Positions 1-9,384 of a stretch of 64,000 bases of DNA are shown in pieces. Both the position numbers and the translations under genes were made by a program. Under the pieces are notes generated by a model. It was given only the letters and a program-made list of their open reading frames with translations. It did no database searches and was not told the DNA's origin. Source of the stretch: Salinimicrobium sp050750585. Its GTDB lineage: Bacteria > Bacteroidota > Bacteroidia > Flavobacteriales > Flavobacteriaceae. Where the stretch lies: NCBI RefSeq assembly GCF_050750585.1, contig NZ_JBOJLM010000008.1, positions 62,001-126,000 on the forward strand, in the 5' to 3' direction. How positions within the stretch are numbered: the first letter of the stretch is position 1; every line of letters begins with the position of its first letter.

Positions 1-736
1 CCTTGATCATCCAGTGCTCTGCGCCCCAGTGATTGGTCACATAATCCATGATCAACTTCATATCGCGCTTTTCCATTTCGGTAGCCAGGCGTCGATAATC
101 TTCATTAGTTCCATAACGCGGATCTACTTTGTAAACATCACTTTGTGCATAGGTATGATAAGAATAAGCAGAATCATCATCTTCAAGCAAAGGCGTACTC
201 CATATTGCAGTAACACCAAGGTCTTCTAAATAATCGAGGTTCTTGATGATACCTTCTATATCGCCACCATGCCTGCCTCCGGGATTGCTTCTGTCTGCTT
301 TCTCCTGGAGTTTAGGATCTGAGTCATTAGAAGGATCGGCATTGGCAAACCTGTCGGGCATGATAAGGTAAATAGCGTCTGACGCATCGAAACCTTCTCT
401 AAGTGCCGATCCCTGTTCCCGCTCCTTTAGCTCATAACTATGAGTGAAGCTTTTTTTCCCCTTTTTGGAAAACCTGATGTTGTAGTTACCCGGCGCAAGA
501 TCTTCAGTTTGCACGGTCACAAAAACGTAATTCGGATTTTCGGTTTTTCTCACATTGCTAATCACCATTTCTTTGGGGGCAGAAATGGTATATTCAGCAA
601 TATTTTTTCCGTAGAACATTAACTGAACTTCAGAATAATTCATGTCGCTCCACCAGAATGGCGGTTCAACCTTTTCTATTTGTGCACTCAACGAGACACT
701 AACCAGAAATAAAAAGAGGAAAAAAAACTTCTTCAT
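1..736 (-). CDS. SusA-like GH13 neopullulanase/cyclomaltodextrinase, 5' part only
   Basis: Only the first 245 codons lie in the window; the gene runs off the left edge. The start ATG (736-734) is followed by a signal peptide ending in Ser-Ala-Gln around residue 19. Residues of about 20-110 look like the N-terminal beta-sandwich of cyclomaltodextrinases. The GH13 barrel then begins: the stretch with MPDRFANADPSND, the RHGGDIEGI segment, and the conserved region I form MDYVTNHWG close to the edge. Catalytic residues lie outside the window. The family hydrolyses alpha-1,4 linkages in maltodextrins, cyclodextrins and pullulan; the signal peptide suggests a periplasmic enzyme. It is the last visible gene of the leftward operon MFS-pgmB-GH65-GH13, 12 bp after GH65. 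The role is clear from family and context; exact specificity is not. Confidence 0.9.
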   Translation of the reverse strand, partial: MKKFFFLFLFLVSVSLSAQIEKVEPPFWWSDMNYSEVQLMFYGKNIAEYTISAPKEMVISNVRKTENPNYVFVTVQTEDLAPGNYNIRFSKKGKKSFTHSYELKEREQGSALREGFDASDAIYLIMPDRFANADPSNDSDPKLQEKADRSNPGGRHGGDIEGIIKNLDYLEDLGVTAIWSTPLLEDDDSAYSYHTYAQSDVYKVDPRYGTNEDYRRLATEMEKRDMKLIMDYVTNHWGAEHWMIK

Positions 737-748
737 TATATTGATATT

Positions 749-3055
749 TTAAACTGTGACAGGCACACTGGGTTCAACTTTAACCGGTTTTCCTTTTACC
801 AGGATCTCCAGGGGTTCATCACCTTCAAGTGAGAAACTTGTTTTGCCTGGTGCCACGTTAATTTTTAAGATTTGATTTCTGAAGTTGAGCTTGAACGAGA
901 AGCTTTCCCAGCCTTCAGGAATTTGCGGATTAAACGACAATGCACCGTCCAGCACCCGCATTCCGCCGAAACCTTCAACGATGCTCATCCAGGTACCGGC
1001 CATACTTGTAATATGACAGCCCTCTTTCACTTCATTGTTATAGTCGTCAAGATCGAGCCTTGAGGTTCTAAGGTAGAATTCGTAAGCCTGCTCCATTCTT
1101 CCTAAAGCCGCAGCCTGTATACTGTGAACACAAGGCGAAAGGGAAGATTCATGAACGGTAAGGGGCTCATAAAAATCAAAATGCTTTTCAAGCTCTTCTT
1201 TTGAAAAATGCTCTTCAAAGAAATAGAACCCCTGCAACACATCGGCCTGCTTGATATAGCACGAGCGCAGGATTCTGTCCCAACTCCATTTCTGATTAAT
1301 CGGACGCTGAGATTTAGGTAACTCGGATACCGGAATGATCTCCTTATCTAGGAAACTATCCTGTTGTAAGAATACTTTATACTCTTCGGAATAAGGGAAA
1401 TACATCTTTTCTGAAACTTCTTTCCATTCGGCTAATTCTTCAGCAGAAAGGGCGGTCTTAGCCATTAACCTTTCATAATCTGAAGCATATTCAGATTTAA
1501 CCTTTTCAAGACTTTCCATACAATAATCTATACACCATTTAGCCAGGTAATTGGTATACCAGTTATTGTTTACGTTGTTCTCATATTCATTAGGGCCGGT
1601 GACACCCAGTATTACGTATTTATCTCTTTTTGTGCTGTAGTTTGCGCGCTGTTGCCAAAATCTTGCAATAGCGATCATTACTTCAAGTCCTTTTTCGGGG
1701 ATATAACTAAAGTCCCCGGTATAGTCTGCATACCTCTTAATAGCTACCACCATAGCACCATTCCGGTGAATCTCTTCGAAGGTGATCTCCCATTCATTAT
1801 GGCTCTCTTCCCCGTTCATAGTAACCATTGGATAGAGTGCCGCTCCATTAGAAAAGCCTAATTTTTCAGCATTTTCAATGGCCTTGTCCAGTTGGTTATA
1901 TCTATAAGTAAGGAGATTTCTTGCTACATGCTGATCTTTTGTAGCCATGTAGAAAGGAATACAATAGGCTTCGGTATCCCAATAAGTACTACCTCCATAT
2001 TTTTCGCCAGTAAAACCTTTAGGACCAATATTGAGGCGAGCATCTTCGCCAAGGTAAGTCTGGTTAAGCTGGAAGATATTGAACCTGATTCCCTGTTGGG
2101 CTTTCACATCACCCTGGATAGCGATATCGGCAGTTTCCCAGATAGAAGCCCAGGCTTCTTTTTGTTCGCCGAGCAACTTTTCAAATCCGGCTTCAACCGC
2201 AGCATCAAGAACATTTGTGGCAGTATTGACAAGATGGTCACGATCGTGATTCATATCGGTAACATAACCTGCGAATTTGTGAAGAGCAATTTTCTCACCC
2301 TTTTTGGCTTCAGTAGTGTACCTGAAGATCACTTTTTCATCAAAGTTAACTTCGGAAGGTTCTGCATTTACCTTTTTTCCTTCTTTAAAAAGAAGAGACT
2401 GCATGAAAGCAGTAGCATGAAATTCAGTTTTTAAAGTCTTAGCGGTAATGAATCCCTGTTGATCTATGGATTTAACTTCCAGTGTCTTCCAAAATTTCTC
2501 TTCCCAATTGGCGTCTTCATTGGTGATCCCACTATCAAGATAGGGCTCAAAAATGACAGTTGCGTCACTGTTTTTTACCTGAATTTCATAGTTGATCGCA
2601 CCAAGTTCGTTTCTTTTTAGAGAAAGGAACCTGATCACCTTCACCTCCACCTCAAGATCATTAGGCATAACCGCAGTAAAACTACGTTCATACCAGCCTT
2701 CTTTCATGTTGAGTTCCCTGCGATAATCTCTTACCTCCTTACAAGTAGCAAGATCGAGAGCTTCCTCATTGATAAACACATTGATCCCAATCCAGTTGGG
2801 GGCATTTAAAACTTTGGCAAAATATTCGGGATAACCGTTCTTCCACCAGCCCACTTTAGTTTTGTCGGGGTAGTAAACTCCTGCTATATAGCTTCCCTGA
2901 AAAGTACTCCCGGAGTAATATTCTTCAAAGTTTGCTCTTTGTCCCATAGCTCCGTTTCCAATGCTAAAAAGACTTTCTGAAGACTCTACTCTCCCTGCAT
3001 CAAATCCCTCTTCCAGAATTGACCAGTTATTCGGTTTTATATAATCCTGATTCAT
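749..3055 (-). CDS. Maltose phosphorylase (glycoside hydrolase family 65)
   Basis: 768 aa, the normal size for a GH65 phosphorylase, with no signal peptide, so cytoplasmic. It should convert maltose plus phosphate into glucose and beta-D-glucose-1-phosphate. Seen in the protein: the KYGGSTYWDTEA segment (about 352-363), the HNEWEITFEEIHRNGA loop (about 419-434), which I recognise as the form found in maltose phosphorylases rather than trehalose or kojibiose enzymes, and the general acid Glu490 in VTGPNEYENNVNNN. The gene sits 4 bp downstream of beta-phosphoglucomutase, whose substrate is exactly the product made here, and downstream of a sugar transporter. Family assignment is very secure; maltose specificity rests on the loop and the operon. 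Confidence 0.93.
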   Translation of the reverse strand: MNQDYIKPNNWSILEEGFDAGRVESSESLFSIGNGAMGQRANFEEYYSGSTFQGSYIAGVYYPDKTKVGWWKNGYPEYFAKVLNAPNWIGINVFINEEALDLATCKEVRDYRRELNMKEGWYERSFTAVMPNDLEVEVKVIRFLSLKRNELGAINYEIQVKNSDATVIFEPYLDSGITNEDANWEEKFWKTLEVKSIDQQGFITAKTLKTEFHATAFMQSLLFKEGKKVNAEPSEVNFDEKVIFRYTTEAKKGEKIALHKFAGYVTDMNHDRDHLVNTATNVLDAAVEAGFEKLLGEQKEAWASIWETADIAIQGDVKAQQGIRFNIFQLNQTYLGEDARLNIGPKGFTGEKYGGSTYWDTEAYCIPFYMATKDQHVARNLLTYRYNQLDKAIENAEKLGFSNGAALYPMVTMNGEESHNEWEITFEEIHRNGAMVVAIKRYADYTGDFSYIPEKGLEVMIAIARFWQQRANYSTKRDKYVILGVTGPNEYENNVNNNWYTNYLAKWCIDYCMESLEKVKSEYASDYERLMAKTALSAEELAEWKEVSEKMYFPYSEEYKVFLQQDSFLDKEIIPVSELPKSQRPINQKWSWDRILRSCYIKQADVLQGFYFFEEHFSKEELEKHFDFYEPLTVHESSLSPCVHSIQAAALGRMEQAYEFYLRTSRLDLDDYNNEVKEGCHITSMAGTWMSIVEGFGGMRVLDGALSFNPQIPEGWESFSFKLNFRNQILKINVAPGKTSFSLEGDEPLEILVKGKPVKVEPSVPVTV

Positions 3056-3059
3056 TTCT

Positions 3060-3722
3060 TTACTTTCTAAGTATTTTTTCTATAAAATCAATATCTATTT
3101 CGGTAAAATCGGCGAAATTATAATCCGCTTGTTTTAATCTTTCACTATCTCCTATTCCTATGCTTATCATTCTGGCCACGTTAGCTGCCTCAACACCTGC
3201 AACAGAATCTTCAAAGACAATGCAGTCTTCGGGCGCCATTCCGAGTTTTTCAGCAGCAATTAAAAAGACTTCGGGATTGGGTTTGGCTTTAGTCACATCA
3301 TTTCCATCAACAATAGCCGTGAACCTCTTTTCAATATCCAGCCCTTTTAATATAGGACGGGCATTTTTACTCGCCGAGCCCAGGGCAAATGGAATATTAT
3401 TTTCGGTTAAATAATCCAGTACTTTTTTTACTCCCGGTAATAGATCGGCCTCATCCATGTGGGCGATCCTTGCCAGGTAATCTTCATTTTTGGAGGTCAT
3501 GAGGCGTTCAAATTCACTCTCGCTTACCGTTTTATTCCCCCAGCCCAATATTTGCTCAAGGGAATGTACTCTACTCACTCCTTTTAACTGTTCATTTTGT
3601 TCAAGTGTAATATCAAAACCCAGATCATTGGCCATCTTTCTCCACGCCAGGTAATGAAATTTTGCGGTATCAACTATTACTCCGTCCAGGTCGAATATTA
3701 TTCCTTTTGAATTCTTCATCAT
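3060..3722 (-). CDS. pgmB: Beta-phosphoglucomutase
   Basis: 220 aa HAD-superfamily protein. It converts beta-glucose-1-phosphate from the maltose phosphorylase into glucose-6-phosphate for glycolysis. Motif I GIIFDLDGVIVDT (about 7-19) contains nucleophile Asp11 and acid/base Asp13. The helical cap follows, with the KGVSRVHSLEQIL segment characteristic of beta-PGM, then GSASKNA (motif II) and the motif III/IV region FEDSVAGVEAA with the metal-binding acid. Two adjacent ATGs (3722 and 3719) could serve as start. It lies 5 bp after the MFS gene and 4 bp before GH65, indicating one transcript. The pairing of pgmB with GH65 is the standard phosphorolytic maltose route. Confidence 0.94.
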   Translation of the reverse strand: MMKNSKGIIFDLDGVIVDTAKFHYLAWRKMANDLGFDITLEQNEQLKGVSRVHSLEQILGWGNKTVSESEFERLMTSKNEDYLARIAHMDEADLLPGVKKVLDYLTENNIPFALGSASKNARPILKGLDIEKRFTAIVDGNDVTKAKPNPEVFLIAAEKLGMAPEDCIVFEDSVAGVEAANVARMISIGIGDSERLKQADYNFADFTEIDIDFIEKILRK

Positions 3723-3727
3723 TTTTT

Positions 3728-5086
3728 TTAAACTTTTTTTACTACTACCGGTTCATCCACATCGTGAATCCTCACACATAATGCGGCGGCTATAAGAAAG
3801 GCTACACCACTGGTCACCAGGGCATAAATAGGATCTCCATCATAAAGGTATTTTACCATGAGACCTCCTATTAAGGCATTAATAATTTGGGGAATAACAA
3901 TAAAGAAGTTAAAGATCCCCATATAGACTCCCATTTTTCTCGGCGGAATTGATCCTGCCAGTATTGCGTAAGGCATTGCAAGAATACTTGCCCAGCCAAT
4001 TCCAACTCCTACCATAGAAAGCAACAACCAATATTCGTTAGGAGCTATATATATAGACAGCAGCCCCAGGCCTCCCAAAACGAGAGAGAACATGTGGGTG
4101 GTTTTTCTACCCATTTTTAGTGCAATTGCAGGAAGGAAAAAGGCAAAGACTGCCGAAACTGCATTATAGACTCCAAATAATACTCCCACCCAGTCCCCGG
4201 CATCCTGGTAAGTTTCACTGCTGTTATCTGAAAGTGGCAGGTCATATATATGATGTGCTATTGCCGGTGTTGAGAACACCCACATTCCAAAAAGGCCAAA
4301 CCATGAAAAGAACTGTACCCAGGCAAGCTGGCGCATAGTGAATGGCATGTTTTTGAAATCGGTAAAAATGTCTAACAGACTGGATTTCTTTTCAGTTTCC
4401 ACTTCATCTTCGGAAACGTGATCATCCATTTTTTCAAGTTCTTCGGGAGAGTATTCCTTGGTGGTGAAGACTGTAACGAGAATACTAATTACCAGGATCG
4501 CAGCTCCTATAACAAAAGAGAGCAAAAGGTGCAATGGTACTTCCCCGGCCACAGCACGATTGCTAATGTTAAACCAGTTGGCAAGAACGTAAGGCAACCA
4601 GGAACCTACTACAGCTCCAATTCCAATTAAAACTGTTTGAACACTAAAGCCCAGCGTGCGCTGGTCTGAAGGAAGATTATCGGCCACCAAAGCCCTAAAG
4701 GGTTCCATGGCGATGTTGAAGGATGCATCCATTACAAAGAGCATCCCGGCACCAATCCAGAGAGATGGAAGAATGGCAATAAAAAGATCGGCATTAGGCA
4801 TTAAGATCAAACCTGCTGCTGCCATTAAGGCACCGGTAAGAAAAAAAGGCCGTCGCCGCCCTAATTTGGTCCAGGTTCGGTCACTGTAGTAACCAATAAT
4901 AGGTTGGACTATGAGTCCGGTTATAGGGGCCACAAGCCAGAACCATGACAGTTCATGAACATCGGCTCCAAAAATTTGCAGAATTCTACTTGCATTGGCG
5001 TTTTGTAGGGCAAAGCCAAGTTGTATGCCCAGAAATCCAAAACTCATGTTCCAGATCTCCCAAAAACTCAAGGTGCGTTTTTGCAT
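3728..5086 (-). CDS. Maltose/oligosaccharide transporter, MFS (GPH/SLC45-like)
   Basis: 452 aa inner-membrane protein with about 12 hydrophobic segments. The N-terminal motif SFWEIWNMSFGFLGIQLGFALQ, quoted here only in part as LGIQLGFALQ (about 17-26), and the loop YYSDRTWTKLGRRRPF (about 65-80) are typical of the SLC45/sucrose-maltose type glycoside transporters found beside Bacteroidota maltose genes. A charged central loop (about 210-240) separates the two six-helix halves. It probably imports maltose or short maltodextrins from the periplasm by cation symport. First gene of the leftward operon, 107 bp downstream of the lacI stop with its own candidate promoter. Transport substrate is inferred from neighbours. 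Confidence 0.88.
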   Translation of the reverse strand: MQKRTLSFWEIWNMSFGFLGIQLGFALQNANASRILQIFGADVHELSWFWLVAPITGLIVQPIIGYYSDRTWTKLGRRRPFFLTGALMAAAGLILMPNADLFIAILPSLWIGAGMLFVMDASFNIAMEPFRALVADNLPSDQRTLGFSVQTVLIGIGAVVGSWLPYVLANWFNISNRAVAGEVPLHLLLSFVIGAAILVISILVTVFTTKEYSPEELEKMDDHVSEDEVETEKKSSLLDIFTDFKNMPFTMRQLAWVQFFSWFGLFGMWVFSTPAIAHHIYDLPLSDNSSETYQDAGDWVGVLFGVYNAVSAVFAFFLPAIALKMGRKTTHMFSLVLGGLGLLSIYIAPNEYWLLLSMVGVGIGWASILAMPYAILAGSIPPRKMGVYMGIFNFFIVIPQIINALIGGLMVKYLYDGDPIYALVTSGVAFLIAAALCVRIHDVDEPVVVKKV

Positions 5087-5105
5087 TATCGTATTGTTTG
5101 ATTAC

Positions 5106-5126
5106 GATAAGCTGTTTAGACTTATC
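5106..5126. repeat. Inverted repeat in the 5' leader of the MFS-pgmB-GH65 operon
   Basis: GATAAG, nine bases, CTTATC, located 20-40 bp upstream of the MFS start codon and downstream of the candidate -7 box. It could be a regulator site or a short RNA hairpin in the leader. It differs from the LacI-like palindrome upstream of susC. Function is unknown. Confidence 0.3.
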
Positions 5127-5176
5127 AAAACTTATTAAAGGAAAGTAGAAATATAAGTTCTGATATAAAATCCCGG

Positions 5177-5184
5177 CAAAGATA
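5177..5184 (-). promoter_or_regulatory. Candidate Bacteroidota -7 box for the MFS-pgmB-GH65-GH13 operon
   Basis: On the minus strand the bases read TATCTTTG, an exact match to the Bacteroidota TAnnTTTG element. It lies between the lacI stop and the MFS start and would give a leader of roughly 80 nt. No convincing -33 TTG partner was seen, so this is a moderate call. Confidence 0.4.
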
Positions 5185-5193
5185 ATAAAAATA

Positions 5194-6231
5194 TTAAACG
5201 GCCGGCATTTTTCTGTTTTGTGTAGATTCCCGTTCTATAAGACTGGTTTTCACTATGGTGGTTTGGAATTTTTCTTCTGTAGTAGCTTTTTCGATCCTGT
5301 CAAGAAGCAAATCGGCGGCTTTTGCACCCATTTCGGCCCCATGTTGGTTTACGGTACTCAAAGTCGGAATAAACCTGCGCGAGAGTTCTCCGTCAGAAAA
5401 GCTGAGAACAAGCACATCTTCAGGCACAGATAGATCCTGATCTTTTAAGGCCTTAACTGCACTTGTAGCAAATTGCTCATTAACTGCAAATACCCCGTCA
5501 AATTTTCGGTCTTTCAGGAATTGAGCGATCTCTTCATGACTGTTATCTACATCTTCAATTTTCAGAATAAGATCTTCTTCAGCAGTAAGGTCATTATTGC
5601 GGAGTGCTCTTAGGTAGCCTTCAGTTCGAAGTTTACCCACGCTTATATAATCAACCGTAGTGATAAGAGCAATTCTTCGGCAGCCATTATCAATAAGATG
5701 TTGAACAGCATCCCTGGCCCCGTCGCTGTCATCTATGATCACCTTATCACATATAATGTCATTCACCACCCTGTCTACCATCACCACCGGCATTCCCTGA
5801 TTAATAACTTCTTCAAGATGGTGATAATCTCCCTTTTGCTGAGTCTCTTTGGCTACAGAAAGAATAAAACCATCTATACTCCCGTTAGCCAGCATCTCCA
5901 TATTTATCACCTCCCTATCAAAGGAATTGTTTGATAAACAGATGAGAACGTTATATCCCCGCTTGTTGGCTACCTCTTCAACCCCACTAATTACAGTAGC
6001 AAAGAAATCATGAACTATTTCGGGCAAAACCAAGCCAATGGTCTTAGTCCTTCGGTTCTTTAGACTTAAGGCTATATTATTAGGCTTATAGTTATAGAGT
6101 TTGGCAAAAGCCTGTATTTTTTGTCTCGTATCGTCACTTATTTCGGGACTGTCGCGTAAGGCTTTAGAGACTGTGGAGACAGATACGTCAAGTTCACGAG
6201 CAATCTGCTTAAGGGTAAGTTTTGGTTTCAT
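5194..6231 (-). CDS. LacI-family transcriptional regulator of the alpha-glucan locus
   Basis: 345 aa. The N-terminal helix-turn-helix (about 3-50; LTLKQIARELDVSVSTVSKAL, seen at 5-25) and hinge helix are followed by a periplasmic-binding-protein-like sensor domain (KTIGLVLPEIVHDFFATVISG at about 63 onward). This is the standard LacI/GalR architecture and length. It probably senses maltose, maltodextrin or a derived metabolite in the cytoplasm and controls the two divergent arms of the locus. It lies between the catabolic operon, same strand, and the divergent susC. A candidate -7 box and a GAAAnCGnTTTC palindrome sit in the shared intergenic region with susC. Family is certain; effector and targets are inferred. 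Confidence 0.92.
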   Translation of the reverse strand: MKPKLTLKQIARELDVSVSTVSKALRDSPEISDDTRQKIQAFAKLYNYKPNNIALSLKNRRTKTIGLVLPEIVHDFFATVISGVEEVANKRGYNVLICLSNNSFDREVINMEMLANGSIDGFILSVAKETQQKGDYHHLEEVINQGMPVVMVDRVVNDIICDKVIIDDSDGARDAVQHLIDNGCRRIALITTVDYISVGKLRTEGYLRALRNNDLTAEEDLILKIEDVDNSHEEIAQFLKDRKFDGVFAVNEQFATSAVKALKDQDLSVPEDVLVLSFSDGELSRRFIPTLSTVNQHGAEMGAKAADLLLDRIEKATTEEKFQTTIVKTSLIERESTQNRKMPAV

Positions 6232-6268
6232 ATTTAGGGGATCAAAATTCGAGACGAGTTAAAAATGG

Positions 6269-6276
6269 CAAATCTA
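6269..6276 (-). promoter_or_regulatory. Candidate -7 box for lacI-family gene
   Basis: The minus strand reads TAGATTTG (TAnnTTTG), about 38 bp upstream of the regulator start codon. The spacing is plausible for a short leader. The -33 element is not clear. Confidence 0.4.
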
Positions 6277-6320
6277 TTATATTTTACTGTTAAATTATGA
6301 TTATGATAAAGTTTTCAACA

Positions 6321-6334
6321 CGAAATCGTTTTCG
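6321..6334. promoter_or_regulatory. Candidate LacI-type operator upstream of susC
   Basis: CGAAATCGTTTTCG is a near-palindrome with a central CG (12 of 14 positions match its reverse complement) and fits the GAAAnCGnTTTC pattern known for many LacI-family operators. It lies in the 214-bp region between the divergent lacI-family gene and susC, about 110 bp upstream of the susC start. The match is seen; binding is inferred. Confidence 0.5.
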
Positions 6335-6445
6335 AGGGGTTTGCGGTTTTATTTAATACCTGTAGATCCTTTTAGAATACCTACTTTTATTCCCGGAAAG
6401 TAGAAATATAGGGTTAAAATAAGTAAAACCTAACAAAGCAAATTT

Positions 6446-9370
6446 ATGAGAACATTTATTAAAAGCACATTGCTCATGTTATTGATGCCAATGAGCTTTT
6501 TTGCTCAATCCACTGTTAGCGGTATTATTACCGAAAGGGATACCGGGATGCCCATTCCGGGTGCTAACATAGTAATTAGAGGTACCACAACCGGTACCAC
6601 TACAAATTTTGACGGGGAATACACACTTGACGGGGTGAATCTTGATGACGTGATAGTGATATCATATATTGGATTTACTCCCCAGCAAATTCCTTTTACC
6701 GGGCAGGAAACAATAAACGTACAACTTGCCCCCGATACAGCTATACTTGAAGAAGTAGTTCTAATTGGATACGGTTCCACGCGAAGGCAGGATGCTACCG
6801 GTGCCGTTCAACAAATTTCCACCGAAGACTTTAACCAGGGAGCCATTGTCTCTCCTGAACAGTTGATTCAGGGTAAATCGGCCGGGGTTCAAATTACCTC
6901 TGGTAGTGGTGCGCCCGGTGGGGGCACCGAGATAAGAATTCGTGGTGGTTCATCTTTATCAGCCAACAACTCACCACTTATAGTGGTTGACGGTGTACCT
7001 CTAGATCAAAGAGGTGTACAGGGTGTAAGAAACCAGTTGAACGCAATTAACCCTAATGAGATCCAGGATTTCGTAGTACTTAAAGATGCTTCGGCAACTG
7101 CCATCTACGGTTCACGGGCCTCTAACGGTGTAATTCTTATCACTACTAAAAAAGGTAAAAAGAACTCAGACCTTAAGTTTGAGTATGACCTTAAAGCTTC
7201 TGTTGGAGAAGTAGTAGAAACAGTTGATGTTCTAAACGCTGAGCAGTTTAGAAACCTCATTGAAACTACTCCTGGTACCGATGTGGGTCTTTTAGGTGAT
7301 GCCAGTACAGATTGGCAGGATGAGATCTACCAGACTTCGGTAGGTGCAATTCACAACCTTACAGTTTCACAGGGTCTTGAGAATTTTTACTACAGAGTGA
7401 ACTTCAACCACACTTCTCAAACCGGGGTCTTAAGAACAGATGCTTATGAGAGAAATGCGTTGAACACTGCGTTCAATTACGATCTTCTTGACAATGATCT
7501 TAAACTTACACTTACCGCTAAGGGAAGTATTGACCAAAATGATTTTGCTGATGAAGGGGCTATTGGTGCCGCAGTAAACTTTGATCCTACCAAGCCTGTT
7601 TATGATGAAAACAGTCGCTATGGAGGTTTCTATGAGTGGACGAACAACAAAGGAGTTGCTTTACAACAAGCTACCCGAAATCCTGTAGCACTTTTACTGC
7701 AACGGGAAGATGAAGGGAAAACCAAACGTTTGATCACAAACTTCAACATAGATTATAGAATCCCATTAATTGACGATCTAAAGTTCAATTTAAATGCAGG
7801 AGTTGATTATTCTGAAAATGACGGTTTTAACATACGCCCTACAACTTCTGCAGTTGTACTTCAGGATATCGCCGATGAAGAGATTTACTGGGGAATGAAC
7901 AGAAACCAGTTACTGGATTTCTATTTCAACTATAAGCCTTATGTTGAATCTTTAAGCACTGCTTTTGATTTCACAGTAGGACATTCTTACCAGGAGTTCT
8001 TTATCTCCAGCCAGCAGAGATATACCGATGCTGCCGTAGAAGGAAACTGGGTGCTAAATCCAATCACAATTGACAGGAATGCCCTTGAATCTTACTTTGC
8101 AAGAGCAAGTTTTGACATTGACGACAAGTACCTGATTTCAGGTAGCTATCGTATGGACGGTTCTTCCAGGTTTAGTGAAGATAACCGATGGAGCTCCTTC
8201 CCTGCTGTCTCTCTAGGTTGGAAAGTCAACAATGAAGACTTTCTTAAAGATTCAGGCGTACTTTCAGAATTAAAATTAAGAGCAGGATATGGGGTAACAG
8301 GTAACCAGGAGATTGGTCCTAACTATGGCTATATGGGTATCTATACACCGAGTGAAAGAGGTGCCAGCTACCAGTTTGGTGATCGTTTCTATCAAACCCT
8401 TAGACCAGAAGAATATGACAAAGATCTTCAATGGGAAGAATTACAAACCTATAACGTAGGAATTGACTTCGGACTCTTTAATGATCGTTTATCAGGTAGT
8501 GTAGATGCCTACCACAGAACTACCGAGAACCTGTTGGCGGAAGTACCAGTTCCTGCCGGTGCTAACCTTTCTGACAGATTGATCACTAACGTAGGAGAAA
8601 CTGTGAGTAAAGGTCTTGAAATTGGACTGAACGGAGATTTGATCCGGTCAGACAAGATGAACTGGTCTGTTAACTACAACATCACCTTCCAGGATCTTGA
8701 AATTACAAAACTATCATTGGGAGAAGATCCAAACTTCTTTATACCACAAGGAGAAATTAGTGGAGGAGTTGGTAACATGATCCAGATCTGGAAAAAAGGC
8801 ATTGACCCAACTACTTTCTTTGTCTACAGACAGGTTTATGATCCAAATGGAGAACCAATTGAAGGTGCATATGTTGATGTGAATGGAGACAATACCATTA
8901 CTGAAAGCGATCGTCAACCATACAAAAAAGGTTCCCCAGACTTCTATATGGGCTTAAGCAGTAACTTCAACTATAAGGATTTCGACTTCAGTTTTACCTG
9001 GAGAGGAAGTTTTGGAGGTTACATGTACAACAACATGCAGTCTGCTACCGGATTTAGAGGAGCGGGAACTGTTACTCCACAGCCTTACTATTCAAACTTT
9101 AACTCAAACGTTCTGGAAACAGACTTCAATGAAAGTCAATTCTTCTCAGATTACTATGTTCAAAGTGCAGATTTTGTGAAGCTTGACAACGTGTCTATTG
9201 GATACTTAATTGCAGGTGAAAAGGTAGACTTCCGTGCTTCTTTAACCGCAACCAATGTATTGACCATTACAGATTATGACGGTCTTGACCCTGAGATCTC
9301 TGGCGGAATAGATAACAACTTCTATCCACGACCAAGAACGTATACTTTAGGTCTTAATCTTACTTTTTAG
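6446..9370 (+). CDS. SusC-like TonB-dependent receptor, alpha-glucan PUL
   Basis: 974 aa outer-membrane transporter. Signal peptide of about 21 residues ends Phe-Ala-Gln, followed by a carboxypeptidase-D-regulatory-like domain (about 22-100; SGIITERDTGMPIPGANIVI), the TonB box/linker (EEVVLIGYGSTRRQDATGAV, about 105-125), a plug domain (about 115-230, with the KDASATAIYGSRASNGVILI type motif) and a C-terminal 22-strand barrel ending in Phe. With the SusD protein encoded 14 bp downstream it should form the pedal-bin complex importing maltooligosaccharides. It is the first gene of susC-susD-susE-amylase. Glucan specificity is inferred from neighbouring GH13 and GH65 enzymes and the LacI regulator. 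Confidence 0.95.
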   Translation: MRTFIKSTLLMLLMPMSFFAQSTVSGIITERDTGMPIPGANIVIRGTTTGTTTNFDGEYTLDGVNLDDVIVISYIGFTPQQIPFTGQETINVQLAPDTAILEEVVLIGYGSTRRQDATGAVQQISTEDFNQGAIVSPEQLIQGKSAGVQITSGSGAPGGGTEIRIRGGSSLSANNSPLIVVDGVPLDQRGVQGVRNQLNAINPNEIQDFVVLKDASATAIYGSRASNGVILITTKKGKKNSDLKFEYDLKASVGEVVETVDVLNAEQFRNLIETTPGTDVGLLGDASTDWQDEIYQTSVGAIHNLTVSQGLENFYYRVNFNHTSQTGVLRTDAYERNALNTAFNYDLLDNDLKLTLTAKGSIDQNDFADEGAIGAAVNFDPTKPVYDENSRYGGFYEWTNNKGVALQQATRNPVALLLQREDEGKTKRLITNFNIDYRIPLIDDLKFNLNAGVDYSENDGFNIRPTTSAVVLQDIADEEIYWGMNRNQLLDFYFNYKPYVESLSTAFDFTVGHSYQEFFISSQQRYTDAAVEGNWVLNPITIDRNALESYFARASFDIDDKYLISGSYRMDGSSRFSEDNRWSSFPAVSLGWKVNNEDFLKDSGVLSELKLRAGYGVTGNQEIGPNYGYMGIYTPSERGASYQFGDRFYQTLRPEEYDKDLQWEELQTYNVGIDFGLFNDRLSGSVDAYHRTTENLLAEVPVPAGANLSDRLITNVGETVSKGLEIGLNGDLIRSDKMNWSVNYNITFQDLEITKLSLGEDPNFFIPQGEISGGVGNMIQIWKKGIDPTTFFVYRQVYDPNGEPIEGAYVDVNGDNTITESDRQPYKKGSPDFYMGLSSNFNYKDFDFSFTWRGSFGGYMYNNMQSATGFRGAGTVTPQPYYSNFNSNVLETDFNESQFFSDYYVQSADFVKLDNVSIGYLIAGEKVDFRASLTATNVLTITDYDGLDPEISGGIDNNFYPRPRTYTLGLNLTF

Positions 9371-9384
9371 AGAATTAAAAAACT

